Origin: Corythucha ciliata
Taxonomy: Eukaryota; Arthropoda; Insecta; Hemiptera; Tingidae
Reading direction: 5' to 3'
DNA length: 64,000 bases
NCBI GenBank assembly: GCA_038030265.1
Contig: CM075943.1
Coordinates: 32,550,001 to 32,614,000, forward strand
The notes beneath the pieces were generated by a model. The model did no database searches. It was not told the DNA's origin and saw only the letters and a list, made by a program, of their open reading frames with translations. The position numbers were made by a program, and so were the translations under genes. Shown here piece by piece: positions 42,767 through 54,115 of the stretch (the first letter of the stretch is position 1; the number at the start of each line of letters is the position of its first letter).

Positions 42767-43249
42767 CAAACAGAAGATAATATGGGCCCCGTGAAGGATA
42801 GAAGGCAGCGCCGTCGTAGATTTGCAGCGGTGGGGGTAGACATTGGGACTTCGGTTCCTCAACTGAGGGCACAAGTCTCGGTCGCTCACGACGCTCCACT
42901 TCGATCTCAGACCCGCGACCGGCCTTTCAAAGGAATGATTGGAGCTGGGAAAGCTACCATAGGTAACCTCAAGGCTGCACCTGAGAAGAATCGGGTAAAA
43001 AACCTGTTTGTCTCACGCTTAGACCCCGAGACAAAATCTGACGACATCCTCGAGCACTTGAAAACCCTTGGGATTAAGGATCCAAAATGCTCCAAAATGA
43101 GAACAAAATTTACTTCGTACTCCTCTTTTTATATTGAGGTACTAGAAACTGAGGCTACGACTGCATGCGATCCGGTTAACTGGCCGGCCCGTTGCTACTT
43201 AAAGGACTTCTTTGGCAGACTAAGAGACGAACAAACGACTTCTGACTGA
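42767..43249 (+). CDS. CR1/Jockey-like LINE ORF1 protein (5' end lost in gap)
   Basis: The frame emerges from the gap and ends at TGA 43247-43249. The visible 160 residues include a basic region (DRRQRRRRF) and a C-terminal domain with KNLFVSRLDPETKSDDILEH, FTSYSSFYIEV and WPARCYLKDFFGRL. That order is typical of the ORF1 nucleic-acid-binding proteins of CR1- and Jockey-related LINEs. The first visible ATG is at 42782, but the true start is probably in the gap. ORF2 follows in the same frame, separated only by this TGA (see 43247-43253). Confidence 0.8.
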   Translation, partial: QTEDNMGPVKDRRQRRRRFAAVGVDIGTSVPQLRAQVSVAHDAPLRSQTRDRPFKGMIGAGKATIGNLKAAPEKNRVKNLFVSRLDPETKSDDILEHLKTLGIKDPKCSKMRTKFTSYSSFYIEVLETEATTACDPVNWPARCYLKDFFGRLRDEQTTSD

Positions 43250-43253
43250 CTAG
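43247..43253 (+). promoter_or_regulatory. Candidate stop-codon readthrough site UGA-CUAG
   Basis: The ORF1 stop and next bases read TGACTAG, with TGA in frame (Ser-Asp before it, CTA-GAA after). The ORF2 frame is the same and has no other stop down to 46049. UGA-CUA(G) is the best characterised leaky stop context in animals and alphaviruses. The first in-frame ATG of ORF2 is about 180 bases downstream, past the first endonuclease residues, so reinitiation would lose them. Confidence 0.6.
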
Positions 43254-46051
43254 AAGGTACTTCCGCATCGACAAGCATTTTGCACCAAAATGTGAGAGGG
43301 CTTAAAGGAAAATACGACGAATTGAATGTCTTCTTTAATACAACAGTAACTCCGTACGATGTTTTATGCTTCACCGAGCATTTCCTAGAGGCCGGAGAGA
43401 CAGAATTGTACTCATTTGATAACTATGTCATGGGGGATTGCTACTGCCGTGAAATGAGAAAAGGCGGTGGTGCCGTCATTTACCTTCGTTCTGGTCTTGG
43501 GGTTAAGACATGTGAATCACTCTCTTCGATGTCAGTTGAATCTTGCCTTGAAATAGCAGCCGTTTTGATAAACGAAAAACTCTTGGTTGTTTGTATTTAT
43601 AGGCCTCCATCCGGGGATTTAAAAACTTTTATCGCGTCTTTTGAACAGCTGCTTACAAAAGTTTGTGGTTCCAAGGTACATGTTGTTATTTGTGGAGATT
43701 ACAATCTTCACTTTGAGGGGGAATCCCGTGTTGTTATTGACTTTGTTAATCTATGTAGGTCATTTAACTTTTATTTTTGTATAAATCAACCTACTAGGGG
43801 TGGGGCGTGTCTGGACAATGTTTTAGTGAATTTTACCATTTTGGAGGCGAATGTATTTGATTGGGGATTCTCTGATCATGCTGGTCAAGTGGTATCTGTA
43901 TCTTCCCCATCCTCTGGCGTGCCCCCCGTCACCCCTAAGTCCGAGTTTTATGTTTATAACGTGGCGAATATGAATTACTTCAGGTGGAACTTGAACAAAT
44001 TTGATTGGATCGAGGTGTTGAAGGTTCATGATCCCAACGTGGCCTTTGAATGCTTTATTAGTACCCTTATGTATTTTAGGGACGCATATATCCCGAAGAT
44101 TAAAGGCTGTAATCGCCATGTCAAGAATAAACCCTTAAGGTGGTTGTCACCTGAGATTAGATCACTTAAAGTTGAGGTCATGAACCTGTATCAGACATAT
44201 AGGAGGAGCAATCGCCCTGAGGACAAGGATGCGTACAAGTGCGCTCTATTCGAGTATAAAAAAGTAATAATTAATGCTCGGAAACAGTCAAATGATGATT
44301 TCATCATGGGGTCTGATAACATTGTTAGAGCGACCTGGAAGGTAGTTAGTACCGAATGTTCAAGGGCATCAGCCCCCAGGCTTGATGATAAGAGTATAAC
44401 AGCACCAGAATTTTGCGATTTCATGGTGAAAATTGTTGAAACTGTGTCAGACAAAATAGAGAGTTGTGTCGAAAAAAAGCAAATAGATTATAATAAATTT
44501 GAAATGAATGGTAATAGGGGAACCAATCTGATGACCTGCTTTAGACCTATTAGTGAAAACGAATGCCTACGCATTGTTAACAATTTACCGTCCTCGAAAA
44601 CTACGGACATTCACGAGTTTTCGACTGTATTCCTCAAGTCTGTGATTCACGAAATTGTAAAGCCTCTGACCTCTCTGATAAATACCTGTTTACGGGAAGG
44701 AGTGTTTCCCCCAGCTTTGAAAATAGCAAAAGTTGTACCAATCCATAAAGGTAAAGGTGAACGAGGTGACTGCAGTAACTGGCGTCCTATATCGATCTGC
44801 TCAGTCTTCTCCAAAGTCTTGGAGAGGGCCATGTACACACAGATGTATGATTTCCTCATGGAAAATGACCTGCTGTACACGGGTCAGTACGGATTCCGAA
44901 AAGGAAGAAGTAATGCCCAAGCGGTTCTATCCTTAGTTGAAAATGTCTACCGATCCTTTGAGGAAAAGTCGTATGTTCCGGCTGCTTTTTGTGACCTATC
45001 ACGGGCTTTTGATAGTATCAGTCACGCTAAACTGATCAGCAAACTGAAGAAATATGGGTTTCAAGACAAAGCTCTAGATCTTCTTTCAAACTTTTTGGCA
45101 AACAGGGAACAGCGTGTATTTTTTAGAAATCAATGGTCTGATGGCACAAGAGTTAAAAGTGGCGTTCCCCAAGGATCGGTCATCGGGCCTCTCCTCTTCC
45201 TAATAATGATTAACGACCTTCCCTCCTTCACCGGAGCTAAGGTCACCTTGTTCGCTGATGATACGACCATAAGCCTAAATGGCCCTGAAATGGACACTCT
45301 GGTGTTGAATTTATCCCGGGAGCTCGGTGAGGTCGAGGGCTGGCTACTATGCAATGACCTTTTACTAAATGAAGCAAAAACCAATTACTTGGTGTTTGGG
45401 CTGAGGCAATTACCTGACACGAACTGTGAACCTGTGAAGTTCTTGGGCCTGTGGTTGGACTCAAAGTTGGATTGGGGGGTTCACATTGATGAATTATGCA
45501 GACGACTAAGTAGAGTTTTGTTCGTTATTAGAAAACTTAAAGAGGTAATTTCTAAGGAATGTTTATTGAAGGTGTACTTTGGATTGTTCCAGTCATTAAT
45601 CTCGTATGGGGTTATTTTATGGGGCAATTCCAGTTCTGCTAAGCGACCCTTTTTAATGCAAAAAAAGGCTGTGAGGATAATGAGTGGAGTCGGACCAACT
45701 GAACATTGCACTTCTTTGTTTAGAGCTCTAGGTATTATGACGTTACCATCGTTGTATGTCTTAGAAAACTTATGCCACGCCCATGGTTTGGCCCCCCAAA
45801 CGGAGTTAGTAGGACAGAAAACTGATCGGGTATTGCGTAACGAGCAAGACGTAGTGTTACCATTGTATAGATTAAGTAAAACCGCTTCTAGTCATATGTA
45901 CCTGTCCTTTAAAATGTACAACTCACTGCCCTTAAATATCAGAAACCTAAGTTATAATAAGTTCCGTAGCGCAATAAAATCTAAATTGATCAATGAGGCA
46001 ATATACAGTGTAGAGGACTTTGTGTCGATAAGCTTTAGTAGTAATAGATAG
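43250..46051 (+). CDS. CR1/Jockey-like LINE ORF2: endonuclease and reverse transcriptase
   Basis: The frame is uninterrupted for 933 codons. Counting from 43280, the apurinic endonuclease occupies about residues 1-200: QNVRG (Asn), FTEHF (Glu), YRPPSG, GDYN and SDH at about residues 198-200. The RT follows: PIHKGKGERGDCSNWRPIS, LYTGQYGFRKGRS, DLSRAFDSI, GVPQGSVIGPLLF and FADDTT near residue 658. A thumb and C-terminal region ends at TAG 46049-46051. It nicks DNA and primes reverse transcription at the nick. All catalytic residues I can check are present, so ORF2 may be intact; the clade is not settled. Confidence 0.92.
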   Translation, partial: LEGTSASTSILHQNVRGLKGKYDELNVFFNTTVTPYDVLCFTEHFLEAGETELYSFDNYVMGDCYCREMRKGGGAVIYLRSGLGVKTCESLSSMSVESCLEIAAVLINEKLLVVCIYRPPSGDLKTFIASFEQLLTKVCGSKVHVVICGDYNLHFEGESRVVIDFVNLCRSFNFYFCINQPTRGGACLDNVLVNFTILEANVFDWGFSDHAGQVVSVSSPSSGVPPVTPKSEFYVYNVANMNYFRWNLNKFDWIEVLKVHDPNVAFECFISTLMYFRDAYIPKIKGCNRHVKNKPLRWLSPEIRSLKVEVMNLYQTYRRSNRPEDKDAYKCALFEYKKVIINARKQSNDDFIMGSDNIVRATWKVVSTECSRASAPRLDDKSITAPEFCDFMVKIVETVSDKIESCVEKKQIDYNKFEMNGNRGTNLMTCFRPISENECLRIVNNLPSSKTTDIHEFSTVFLKSVIHEIVKPLTSLINTCLREGVFPPALKIAKVVPIHKGKGERGDCSNWRPISICSVFSKVLERAMYTQMYDFLMENDLLYTGQYGFRKGRSNAQAVLSLVENVYRSFEEKSYVPAAFCDLSRAFDSISHAKLISKLKKYGFQDKALDLLSNFLANREQRVFFRNQWSDGTRVKSGVPQGSVIGPLLFLIMINDLPSFTGAKVTLFADDTTISLNGPEMDTLVLNLSRELGEVEGWLLCNDLLLNEAKTNYLVFGLRQLPDTNCEPVKFLGLWLDSKLDWGVHIDELCRRLSRVLFVIRKLKEVISKECLLKVYFGLFQSLISYGVILWGNSSSAKRPFLMQKKAVRIMSGVGPTEHCTSLFRALGIMTLPSLYVLENLCHAHGLAPQTELVGQKTDRVLRNEQDVVLPLYRLSKTASSHMYLSFKMYNSLPLNIRNLSYNKFRSAIKSKLINEAIYSVEDFVSISFSSNR

Positions 46052-46136
46052 CTTTTTAGTGAAAATGTTCGACTGAAATTGTGACGTACCCATGTCTTTG
46101 AGACCTCCGGGAAAAATAAATTATTATTATTATTAT
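46052..46136 (+). other. LINE 3' UTR and (ATT)n tail
   Basis: The UTR is short (about 70 bases) and ends AAATAAA then TTATTATTATTATTA. The second LINE (61.7-63.2 kb) ends in the same kind of repeat. Confidence 0.8.
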
Positions 46137-46935
46137 AGTGTAGTTCTCAATTTTAAGTAAATAGAGGAGGCAAGGTATTGTAGGAGGTGCCCAATAGTCT
46201 TGAAGTTTCAGCATCTAGGGAATGATTTGAATGTGATATACAACGGTCTGATTCTTGATAGGTTTTTGACTAATGATATTTCATTTTTATCCCACATGAT
46301 ACTAAAACCGAATTTTACGGCCGCAAATGAGTCCCAAAAGTGAACTAAAGTATTTTTCAAGCGACATGCTCCGAAAGTAGTCATTTTCTGTACCCAAAAA
46401 TGTCTGGGAAATTGACCATTACCGCACAGTGACATTCGAGAAATTTTCTGTACTAGTCCAGAAAATATTTTCCGTCCTAGTACGGAGAGTAAATGAACTC
46501 GGGTTATAACCTCGTTTAAGGTCTTCTTAAACTAAAGACACGAGAAGTCAGTAGTCAATTTGTCAAAGTCAGTTTTATCATTTCCTTGCTGTCGCGTGAA
46601 AAAAGTCGTACGTCACTCGTAGGAAGGGGATTTACCTCGCCTCGCCCGCCGGGCTTGTAATGTAATGTACCGCGGCAAATTTTACGGCGTTTTAGAGCCA
46701 CGACTTTAGCTATTATTGATTTCTTAGTTGTTTTTTTGCCACAAGAATATGGCAAGTATTCGTTTTAAATAATAAACGATAATCATTCGTTCTCAAATAA
46801 AACAGCAAAGTGTGGGAATGCAGGTAGGGGCATAACTAGAAATCCGGATCCGGGGTTCGGATGGGGGCCCCTGAATAGCTTGAAGATGAAAAATCGGGAT
46901 TTTCAAGTAGATGAGATGAAAACGAATGGCTAAAC
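46137..46935. other. No gene seen
   Basis: Non-coding sequence. It holds one 34-bp imperfect palindrome at 46452-46485 (arms GTACTAG/CTAGTAC around GAAAATATTTTC). Confidence 0.5.
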
Positions 46936-48425
46936 TCGCTTGTAAAAGTGAGTAAAACGCTGATTCGCGGCTGAAATTGAGAAAAATTGCTGAAATTTAC
47001 GGCTGTTAATATTAAGAAAAAGCGCTAGCTAATTCACAGCTGACATTGAGATAACGCAAAATCACGAATTGTTGGGGCAAAATTAGGAAAAAGCGCTAAT
47101 TTACGCAGCTAAAACTGAGAAAAGCGCTAATTCAAGGATGAAAAAGAGAAAAACCCAAATTCGCGTCGTCTTGAAAAAAAAACAAAAAAAAACACGCTAA
47201 TTTACAGCTAAAATTGTGATAAAGTGCTACAATTTAGCAACTTTCAAAATTTAGAACAAGCGCAAATTCACTGCTAAAAGGGAGAAACGCCAACTCAAGG
47301 ATTCTCGGGGCAACATTGGGACTAAAATTTAGAAAAAGCGCTAATTCACGGGTGAAATAGTCAAAAACGCGTCTAGATAAAAGTGGAGGAAAACTCAGCT
47401 AAGGTATGAAAAATTACGATTTTACGGATAAAATAGAGAAAAAGCGCTAAAAATCGTAGCTAAAATCAAGAAAATGTGCTAATTTAATGCTAAAATTGAG
47501 AAACAAAACGCTAATTCACAGCTGAAAATGAGAGAAAACGCCAATTCGCCAATTCCTAGGGGCAACTTTAAGGCTGAAGTTGAAAAGCGCTAATTCACGC
47601 GCTAAAGATGAGAAAAACGCTAATTCGAGGATAAAAAAAGAGAACAACGCGAATTCGAGTCTAAAAATAAGAGAAACACGCTATTATGATAAAGTGTTAC
47701 AATTTGACAGCTTTAAACATTGGGAAAAAGCGCGAATTCACAGAAAACGCCAACTCACGGATTCTCGGGGCTGGGACTGAAATTGAGAAAAAGCGCTGCG
47801 ATTCACGGCGTGAAATATAGAAAAACGCGAATTTGCGTCTAAAAGTGGAGGAAAACTTTAATTCACAACTAAGGTACAAAACATTTCAATTTTGCAGATA
47901 AAATCGAGAAAAAGTGCTATAATTTCCAGCTAAAATTAAAAAATGTGCCCATTCACTGCTAAATTGGGGGTAAAAAGGCTAATTCACAGCTGAAATTGAG
48001 AATACCCCAACTTGCACATTCTTGGGGAACTTTGGGAATAAAATTGAGAAAAAGCGCTAATTCAAGCGGCTGAAACTGTGAAAAAGCGCTAATTCGAGGG
48101 TAATAAATAGAGAAAAACACGAATGGTTTTTTTTGTAATGGAGAAAAGCGCGAATTTACGGCTTAAATTTAGAAAAATTGCTAATTTGCGGATAAAATTG
48201 GGAAAGAGCACTTAAACGCTACCTAATTTGCGGATTCTTAAGGCAACTTCACGGTAAGAGCTTGTAAAAAGCGCCGATTCGCAGCTAAAAATGAGAAAAT
48301 GAGCTAATTCGCGGAAAAAATTGAGAAAACGCACTTTAGAGGCAATTTCGTGTGGCTAAAATTGAGGAAAATATATACTTCAAAGCTGCAAAAAAGTATA
48401 TTTACGGTTTAATTAGAGACTAAAG
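46936..48425. repeat. Degenerate ~30-bp repeat family A field
   Basis: About 45-50 diverged units follow the pattern CGCTAATTCGCGG then CTAAAATTGAGAAAAA, with variable spacing (about 28-36 bp). A G/C-rich edge follows at 48420-48475 (AGAGATTTCCGCC, then GGGCCCC, then GTTCCGCCACTGG). A similar edge ends the next field. Confidence 0.85.
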
Positions 48426-49625
48426 GGCCTCCTAGAGATTTCCGCCCCGGGCCCCGTACAAGTGTTGTTCCGCCACTGGGTAGCGGTGATCGCATAACAA
48501 AACAGCGGGTTTGATGCCCCCAGGGTAGAGATGCCCGGTGCGCACCGCACACGCCGCACGCCCCTTGCTACGCCTGTGCTTCATATTGCTTAAATTTGGG
48601 CTAAAACCCTCTCCGGGGAGGGTGGCCGATAGGTGGATCGCCCGCCTTTGCCAGATGGCAGGGGTAAAGTGTAGAAGAAGAATCAATAATATACCTAACA
48701 AAAAGTCTGCAGAAAAGTGAAAGATGGGGGGGGGGCGAATGTTCTAGGCATTGCTATTTTTCATCTTCTCGCAAATGATCCAGGGTTTTCGATCTGAGTG
48801 ACGGTCGCTTGGTCCTCGAATAAGAAGCGAAAAGGATAGAATAAGAACTTTGGGTGCAGTATTCGGGATAGAAGATTGGCATTGAAGCCTGGGGGGGCGT
48901 CGCCGCCCCCCCTGCCCTCCCCGGTTCCGCCGCCACTGATTGGACGAGCAAACAAGTATAAACTGGGGCGAGAATTGACGTCATGCGGATATCGTTACTG
49001 CTCCATAGGTCTCTTCCTATTGGCAGTCTCAAAAGGTGGGGTTTCAAAAAGTCCCCTTCACACCATATCCACGTCCCCTCAGGTACTTCTTCAACCAATA
49101 GCAAGGGATTTTCGGAGCTAACTCAAGCTCTTGGTGACGTCAATCCTGGACCGCTGCGCAATAGACAATACAAGCTCTAGTCTAGTTATCTCTATGGTAG
49201 CCGTATTGCTTTACGGATGACACGGTGTTTTTAACTTATTGACATCAGAGGCGTAGGTACGGGGGAGATATGGGGATAGATCCCCCCCCCCCCCCAGAGC
49301 TACAAGTATGCGAACGAAGGGGCACTAGTACCAACGCTCTAAAGAGCCTCATAAAATCTCCAAAAATGAGCGTTTCTTGTTGAAGTTACGTCTAGCAGGG
49401 TTTCTCGACTTCAAGCAGCCCGAAAAGGTCCGCGTGCGTTCATGCTTCCTTGGACTTCAGACCCCACGAAGTAGCGTACCGAGGTAGGGTCCAGGAGGAG
49501 GGGGGCGCCCGAAAAGCTTAAATAGTACGTAAAAATGAGGATTTTTAGGTTATAGGTATGTGTGAAAAGGTCGGACGGTAGGACGGCGATTTGGTTACTT
49601 CTACAAATTCCTGTTTATCCGACCA
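48426..49625. other. No gene seen
   Basis: The G/C-rich repeat edges, a C homopolymer (49280-49294) and short open frames have no recognisable product. Confidence 0.5.
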
Positions 49626-50925
49626 ATTGGCGGATATAGGTGAGAAAACGTTAATTCGCGGATGCAAATGAAGAAAATCACTAATTCGTGACTAAAATTT
49701 AAAAAAATCACTAATTAGCGCGGCTAAATTTGAGAAAAACGCTAATTTTCAGTTCAAATTGGGGGAAAGTGCTAATTCTGAGCTAAAAATGGAAAAATTG
49801 ACTAATTTGCAGCACTAAATTAAGGAAAACGCCAATTCTTGGGAAATATTGAGAGAAGTCGGTAATGCACGGGTTGGAAATGCTACGACAGCTAAAATTT
49901 AGAAAAAGCGCCAATTCATTTCTAAAATTCAGGAACATCACTACTTTTCGTATAAAGTGTGGTGAAATTTTTAATTCACGCGCCTTAATCTGAAGGCAAC
50001 TTTTGTGGCTAAAATTCAGAAAAATGTTGATTCAACGGCTAGAACTGAGAAGAAGCAATAAGCTATACCTAAAAGTAATATAAAATTGCTAATACGGTGC
50101 TAAAATGTAAAAAAAACCCGCTAATTTGCGGGTATTATTTAGAAAATAAATAATTAGTCTGACCAAAATTAAGAGATTTTAAAATTTAATTTTAAGCCTG
50201 AATTGATAAGAAGTGCTAATCCGCGGCTAACATTGAGAAACATTCTAATTTGGCGTCAAAACTAAATAACTACGCCATTCGCGGCTTCTGAATGCAACTT
50301 TTGGGGCAGAAATTGAGAAAAAGCGCGAATTCATGGCAATCGGCGAAAAAAAATGCTAATGCGCGGGTAAAACTGAGATAAATCGCTCATGCGTAGAGTA
50401 TGGTGAACCAAAAAAATCCTAAGTTTGTGAAAAGTCCTCTGTTTCGCGGCTAATATTGAGGAAAATACGCTTGAGAAAAATTATAATTTTCAGCTAAAAC
50501 TAAAAAAAGTGCTAATCCCCTGCTAAGAAAATTGAAAAGATCGCTAATTTGCTGCTAAAATTGAGGAAAGCTCCAAAACTCGTGGAAAATTAAGAAACTC
50601 GCTCACGGGATAAAAACGCTACTTTGCTGCTAAAGTTGAGAAAATGCGCTAGTTCATGGTTATGGGAGGGGGGGACAAAACTGCTAATCCGCGGCTGAAA
50701 TTGAGAAAAACGATAAACGCGGCCAACATTGAGAAAATAGGCGCTGGATTTGCGGGTAAAGTTGACAAAAAGCACTCATTCATGGCTAAAATTGATAAAT
50801 TCTCGGCTTAAACTGGTCATAAAGCACTAATAGGCGGATAGAAAAGGTGATTATAGTGAAATAAATAGCGGTAATTCGTGGCTAAATAAAGGAAAAGGCT
50901 AAGTTAGAATTATAAGTATTGTTCA
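49626..50925. repeat. Degenerate ~30-bp repeat family A field (second)
   Basis: Same pattern as 46936-48425. It ends in a matching edge at 50938-50996 (GGAGATTTCCGCG, GGGCCCCGATAGTTGTAGG, TCCGCCAGTG). Confidence 0.85.
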
Positions 50926-50996
50926 TACAGCGAGACTCAGGGGCCTCTTGGAGATTTCCGCGATTGGGCCCCGATAGTTGTAGGTCCGCCAGTGAC

Positions 50997-52429
50997 CCCA
51001 CAATACGCGGTTTTAATCCATTTCAAAATTTTAGCCGTTTCCTCTAAAAATCGCCCAACTGAGAGATTTTTAGGGGCATTTTTTCTGAGAAAAACTATAT
51101 CTCGATTTGAGCTGAAAGTATGAGTCCCGTGGAGATATGCTCAATTGACCAATGTACGCGGTTTCCTTCCCAACATCATAGAGTGGCCACCACTGTCCCT
51201 TAAATTGGGTAAACGTGTGCGTTTGCATTTTCACTCGTATCATCGACTTCGGGCTTTTAGGGATTCAAGGTTTTTTGTGCTTCAATCAATTTTTTTGGGG
51301 TGTGAGTTTCTTGTGGTTAGATTTGTTCGAAGCACGTCCTTCGCGACCCCCCTGCCCTGTAGACGACACCTCAAGTTTTGAGGGCTGAAATTTAAATTAA
51401 GTTTGCGTGGAGGACCCCACGATACTTCCATGTTCCCGTCGTTCGCTTACAACATGCCTTTCACATGAAACTATTCCGACACGAGTGATTAATCATTAAA
51501 ACTCACCCATCAAAATTAATTAATTTGCCCTAGCCTGTCCTGAAGTTCTGTTCTCATAAAAATGCCAAAGTTATAAAATTTTCAGGAAAGAGCTCTATGT
51601 CTCTCAATATTCACCCCACGTCAACGATTGATGCAATAACAACACTCAAAAAAAATATAAACACATATTCTAACGACGTGACGAATAATGAAGTTTGGAG
51701 CCTAATATAGTTCTCTTTAACGGTAACTATCAATTTAAAATATTCAACACGATCAATGAATGAAATAATGGACACAATTTGATCAATAAGACACTCGCTA
51801 AAACTCAAAATAATCGAAGAGTAACGAATCTTCGAATTCATCCTCGTCAATTTGTTTAAAAAATTAATTTAAAAATAACCAAATTGAATTTCAAAAAAAA
51901 AAAAAAAAATGGTCAGTTCATCGATGGGGAATTTTGTTGTGGTCATTTTAAGCCACCATGAGAGGAAATCGGACTAAAATTCTGATAGAAGATAGGTTTG
52001 GGGCAAAAAAAGAGCTGAAACGCATTCCAAACCTTAGCAACTGTACCGCTCAACAAATCTTATTCAAATTTTAGCAGCGTCTTCTAGGAACCTAGATGAC
52101 CATTTTGAACGATCAATAATCAAATTTTATAATATTCTCTTGGAATTATAAGGGTGCAACCATTTTTACTTCGAGCACATTTGTTATAATATATTCCAAA
52201 TCGTTTTCAAAATTTACGGTGTACATCTAGAGATGAAGACACAATTTTTGAGCCATCACTCGTCCAGATCTGTGGAGAAAAAAGTGGTCGATGGACGGAC
52301 GACAGACGCCATACTGAAAATCGAGATTTTCGGGGTCCAGAACCCCTTCCTGGTCCCCTCCTCCCCCCCCTTTTGCTATTACCAAACTTCCTTCACTACG
52401 GGAACATGGAAGTAAAATGGATTAACTGA
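50997..52429. other. No gene seen; contains a 17-bp inverted pair
   Basis: This is AT-rich sequence. TACTTCCATGTTCCCGT at 51423-51439 and its exact reverse complement at 52398-52414 bound about 990 bp that may be a decayed TIR element. An A-run lies at 51893-51909. Confidence 0.45.
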
Positions 52430-53230
52430 CAATGTACGCCCTGAAAATGCGTGATCCGTGAAAAATAAAATGGGAAGAGGACAAAAATAGATCATTCGCG
52501 CACCAAAAATGGCCAAACTGACAGTGTTCTCACCTTTGGCTTGATCGACGTACTATTCACGCCCTATAAATGACACAAACTAACTATGTGCCACAAAAAG
52601 GGTAAACTGACAATTTGTTCCTTAACTAACGACAATACCTAAACTGGATATTGCTGCCCTCGAAATGGACAAACTTACCATTCACACATGGAAAGTGGCT
52701 GAATTGTTAATTCTCGCTCCAAAAATGGCATAACTGACCGTTCGGACCCAAAAATATCAAAGGTGACGATTGTTGCCCTGAAAATAACACACCGACTATT
52801 CATGGCCTGAAAATGACCATACTCACAGTTAGCGCTGTAAAAATGGTCAAACTGGCTATTCACACCCTGAAATTGACAAAAAACGACTCCATAAATGTGG
52901 CCAATAAATAGTTAAACTGACGATTAGCGCATTGAAAAGGCCTAAATACGTGATTCCTGTCCTGAAAATGGCAAATCCGACGAGTTTGCGCATCAAAAAT
53001 TGCCAAATTGAGCCTTCAAGCCCTAAAAATGGCATAATCGTAACTGGCAATTTACACTTCACACTAAAAAAAAAAAAAATTGCCAAACAGATCATTTGCG
53101 CCGTACAGAGGCTACAGGTGGTGTTTAATGACGATTCGCGCCTTCAGAATGGCTATTCGCACTAAAAAATGGCCATCATGGCTATTCTCGCCTTAAAACG
53201 ATATATACTGACCACTGGAGTTTGCGCACC
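52430..53230. repeat. Degenerate ~30-bp repeat family B, first orientation
   Basis: Diverged units follow AAAATGGCCAAACTGAC then CATTCGCGCC(C)T. The same repeat appears in reverse complement at 53480-54110 and 54500-54790. Confidence 0.8.
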
Positions 53231-53249
53231 GAACAGGGGCCGTCCCTAC

Positions 53250-53475
53250 CTTGCTAACTGATTAATCCCTCCCCTCCCTGCGTTGGTTACACGCATACCT
53301 TAGGGACGTAATATCTACGTCTTTTCGACTCGTCGGTTCTGATCGGGACGCTACCGCTCTAGTGTGGGCACCTCATCTCGTTTTAGTGTGTTGCCGGGTG
53401 AATGAGATTTAACGCGACAAAAAATCGCGTCGCTTTGCGATTTATCACTTCAGTGTGTCGCCGGGCCCAAGTTTT
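53250..53475. mobile_element. MITE-like core at the orientation switch of family B
   Basis: The segment includes TTTAGTGTGTTGCCGGG and TTCAGTGTGTCGCCGGG around a GCGACAAAAAATCGCG fold. It looks like a remnant of a small DNA transposon. Exact ends are not resolved. Confidence 0.35.
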
Positions 53476-53479
53476 ACCA

Positions 53480-54109
53480 TTTTTTGAACGAAGTTTGCCA
53501 TTTTTCGAGCATGAATTGTAAGTTTCATTATTTTTAGGGCGAACATTGTCAGTTTAGCCATGTTCAAAGCGCGAACCGTCAGTTTTTTCCGTTTCATATG
53601 GTACTAATGGTCAGTTTGGAGGTCACGCCCGGGTGCCAGTTTGGGTATTTTCAGGACGTGTATATTCAGTTTGGCCACTTTGAAGGCGCGAATGGTCAGT
53701 TTGTCCATTTTTCTGGAGTGGATGGGTTGGGTTTGCCATTTTCAGGGCACGCACTGTCAGTGCAAGCATTTTTAATGCGCGAATCGCTAAGTTTAGGCCA
53801 CGTGAAGTCATTTTTGCAAATCTTAGAGCACCAATGATCCGTCAAGTCATATCTCTAGGGAGCGAATGTTCAATTTCAAAGCGCAAATCGTACATATCCA
53901 GTCATTTTTGCAATTTTAAGGGCACGCGTGAACTACCTGCCGAGTATTTTCAGGCCGCACGAATAATGATCAGTTTGGGGCATTTTTAGAGCGTCAATTG
54001 ACAGTTTGAAAATTCTTGAGGCTGTAGACTGTAGTTATTTCGATTCTAGGGCGAATGGTCTGCATTTGCCATTTTCAGAACACGCAATCAGTTTAAGCAT
54101 TTTAAAGGC
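53480..54109. repeat. Degenerate ~30-bp repeat family B, opposite orientation
   Basis: Units follow TTTTAGGGCGCGAATGGTCA then GTTTGGCCA, the reverse complement of 52430-53230. The repeat resumes at 54500-54790 after the foldback element. Confidence 0.8.
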
Positions 54110-54115
54110 TTAATT

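Noticed and set aside
42072..42899. Open frames that cross the second N gap on both strands
   Set aside because: They consist mostly of unknown bases; only the part of ORF1 after 42766 has recognisable content.
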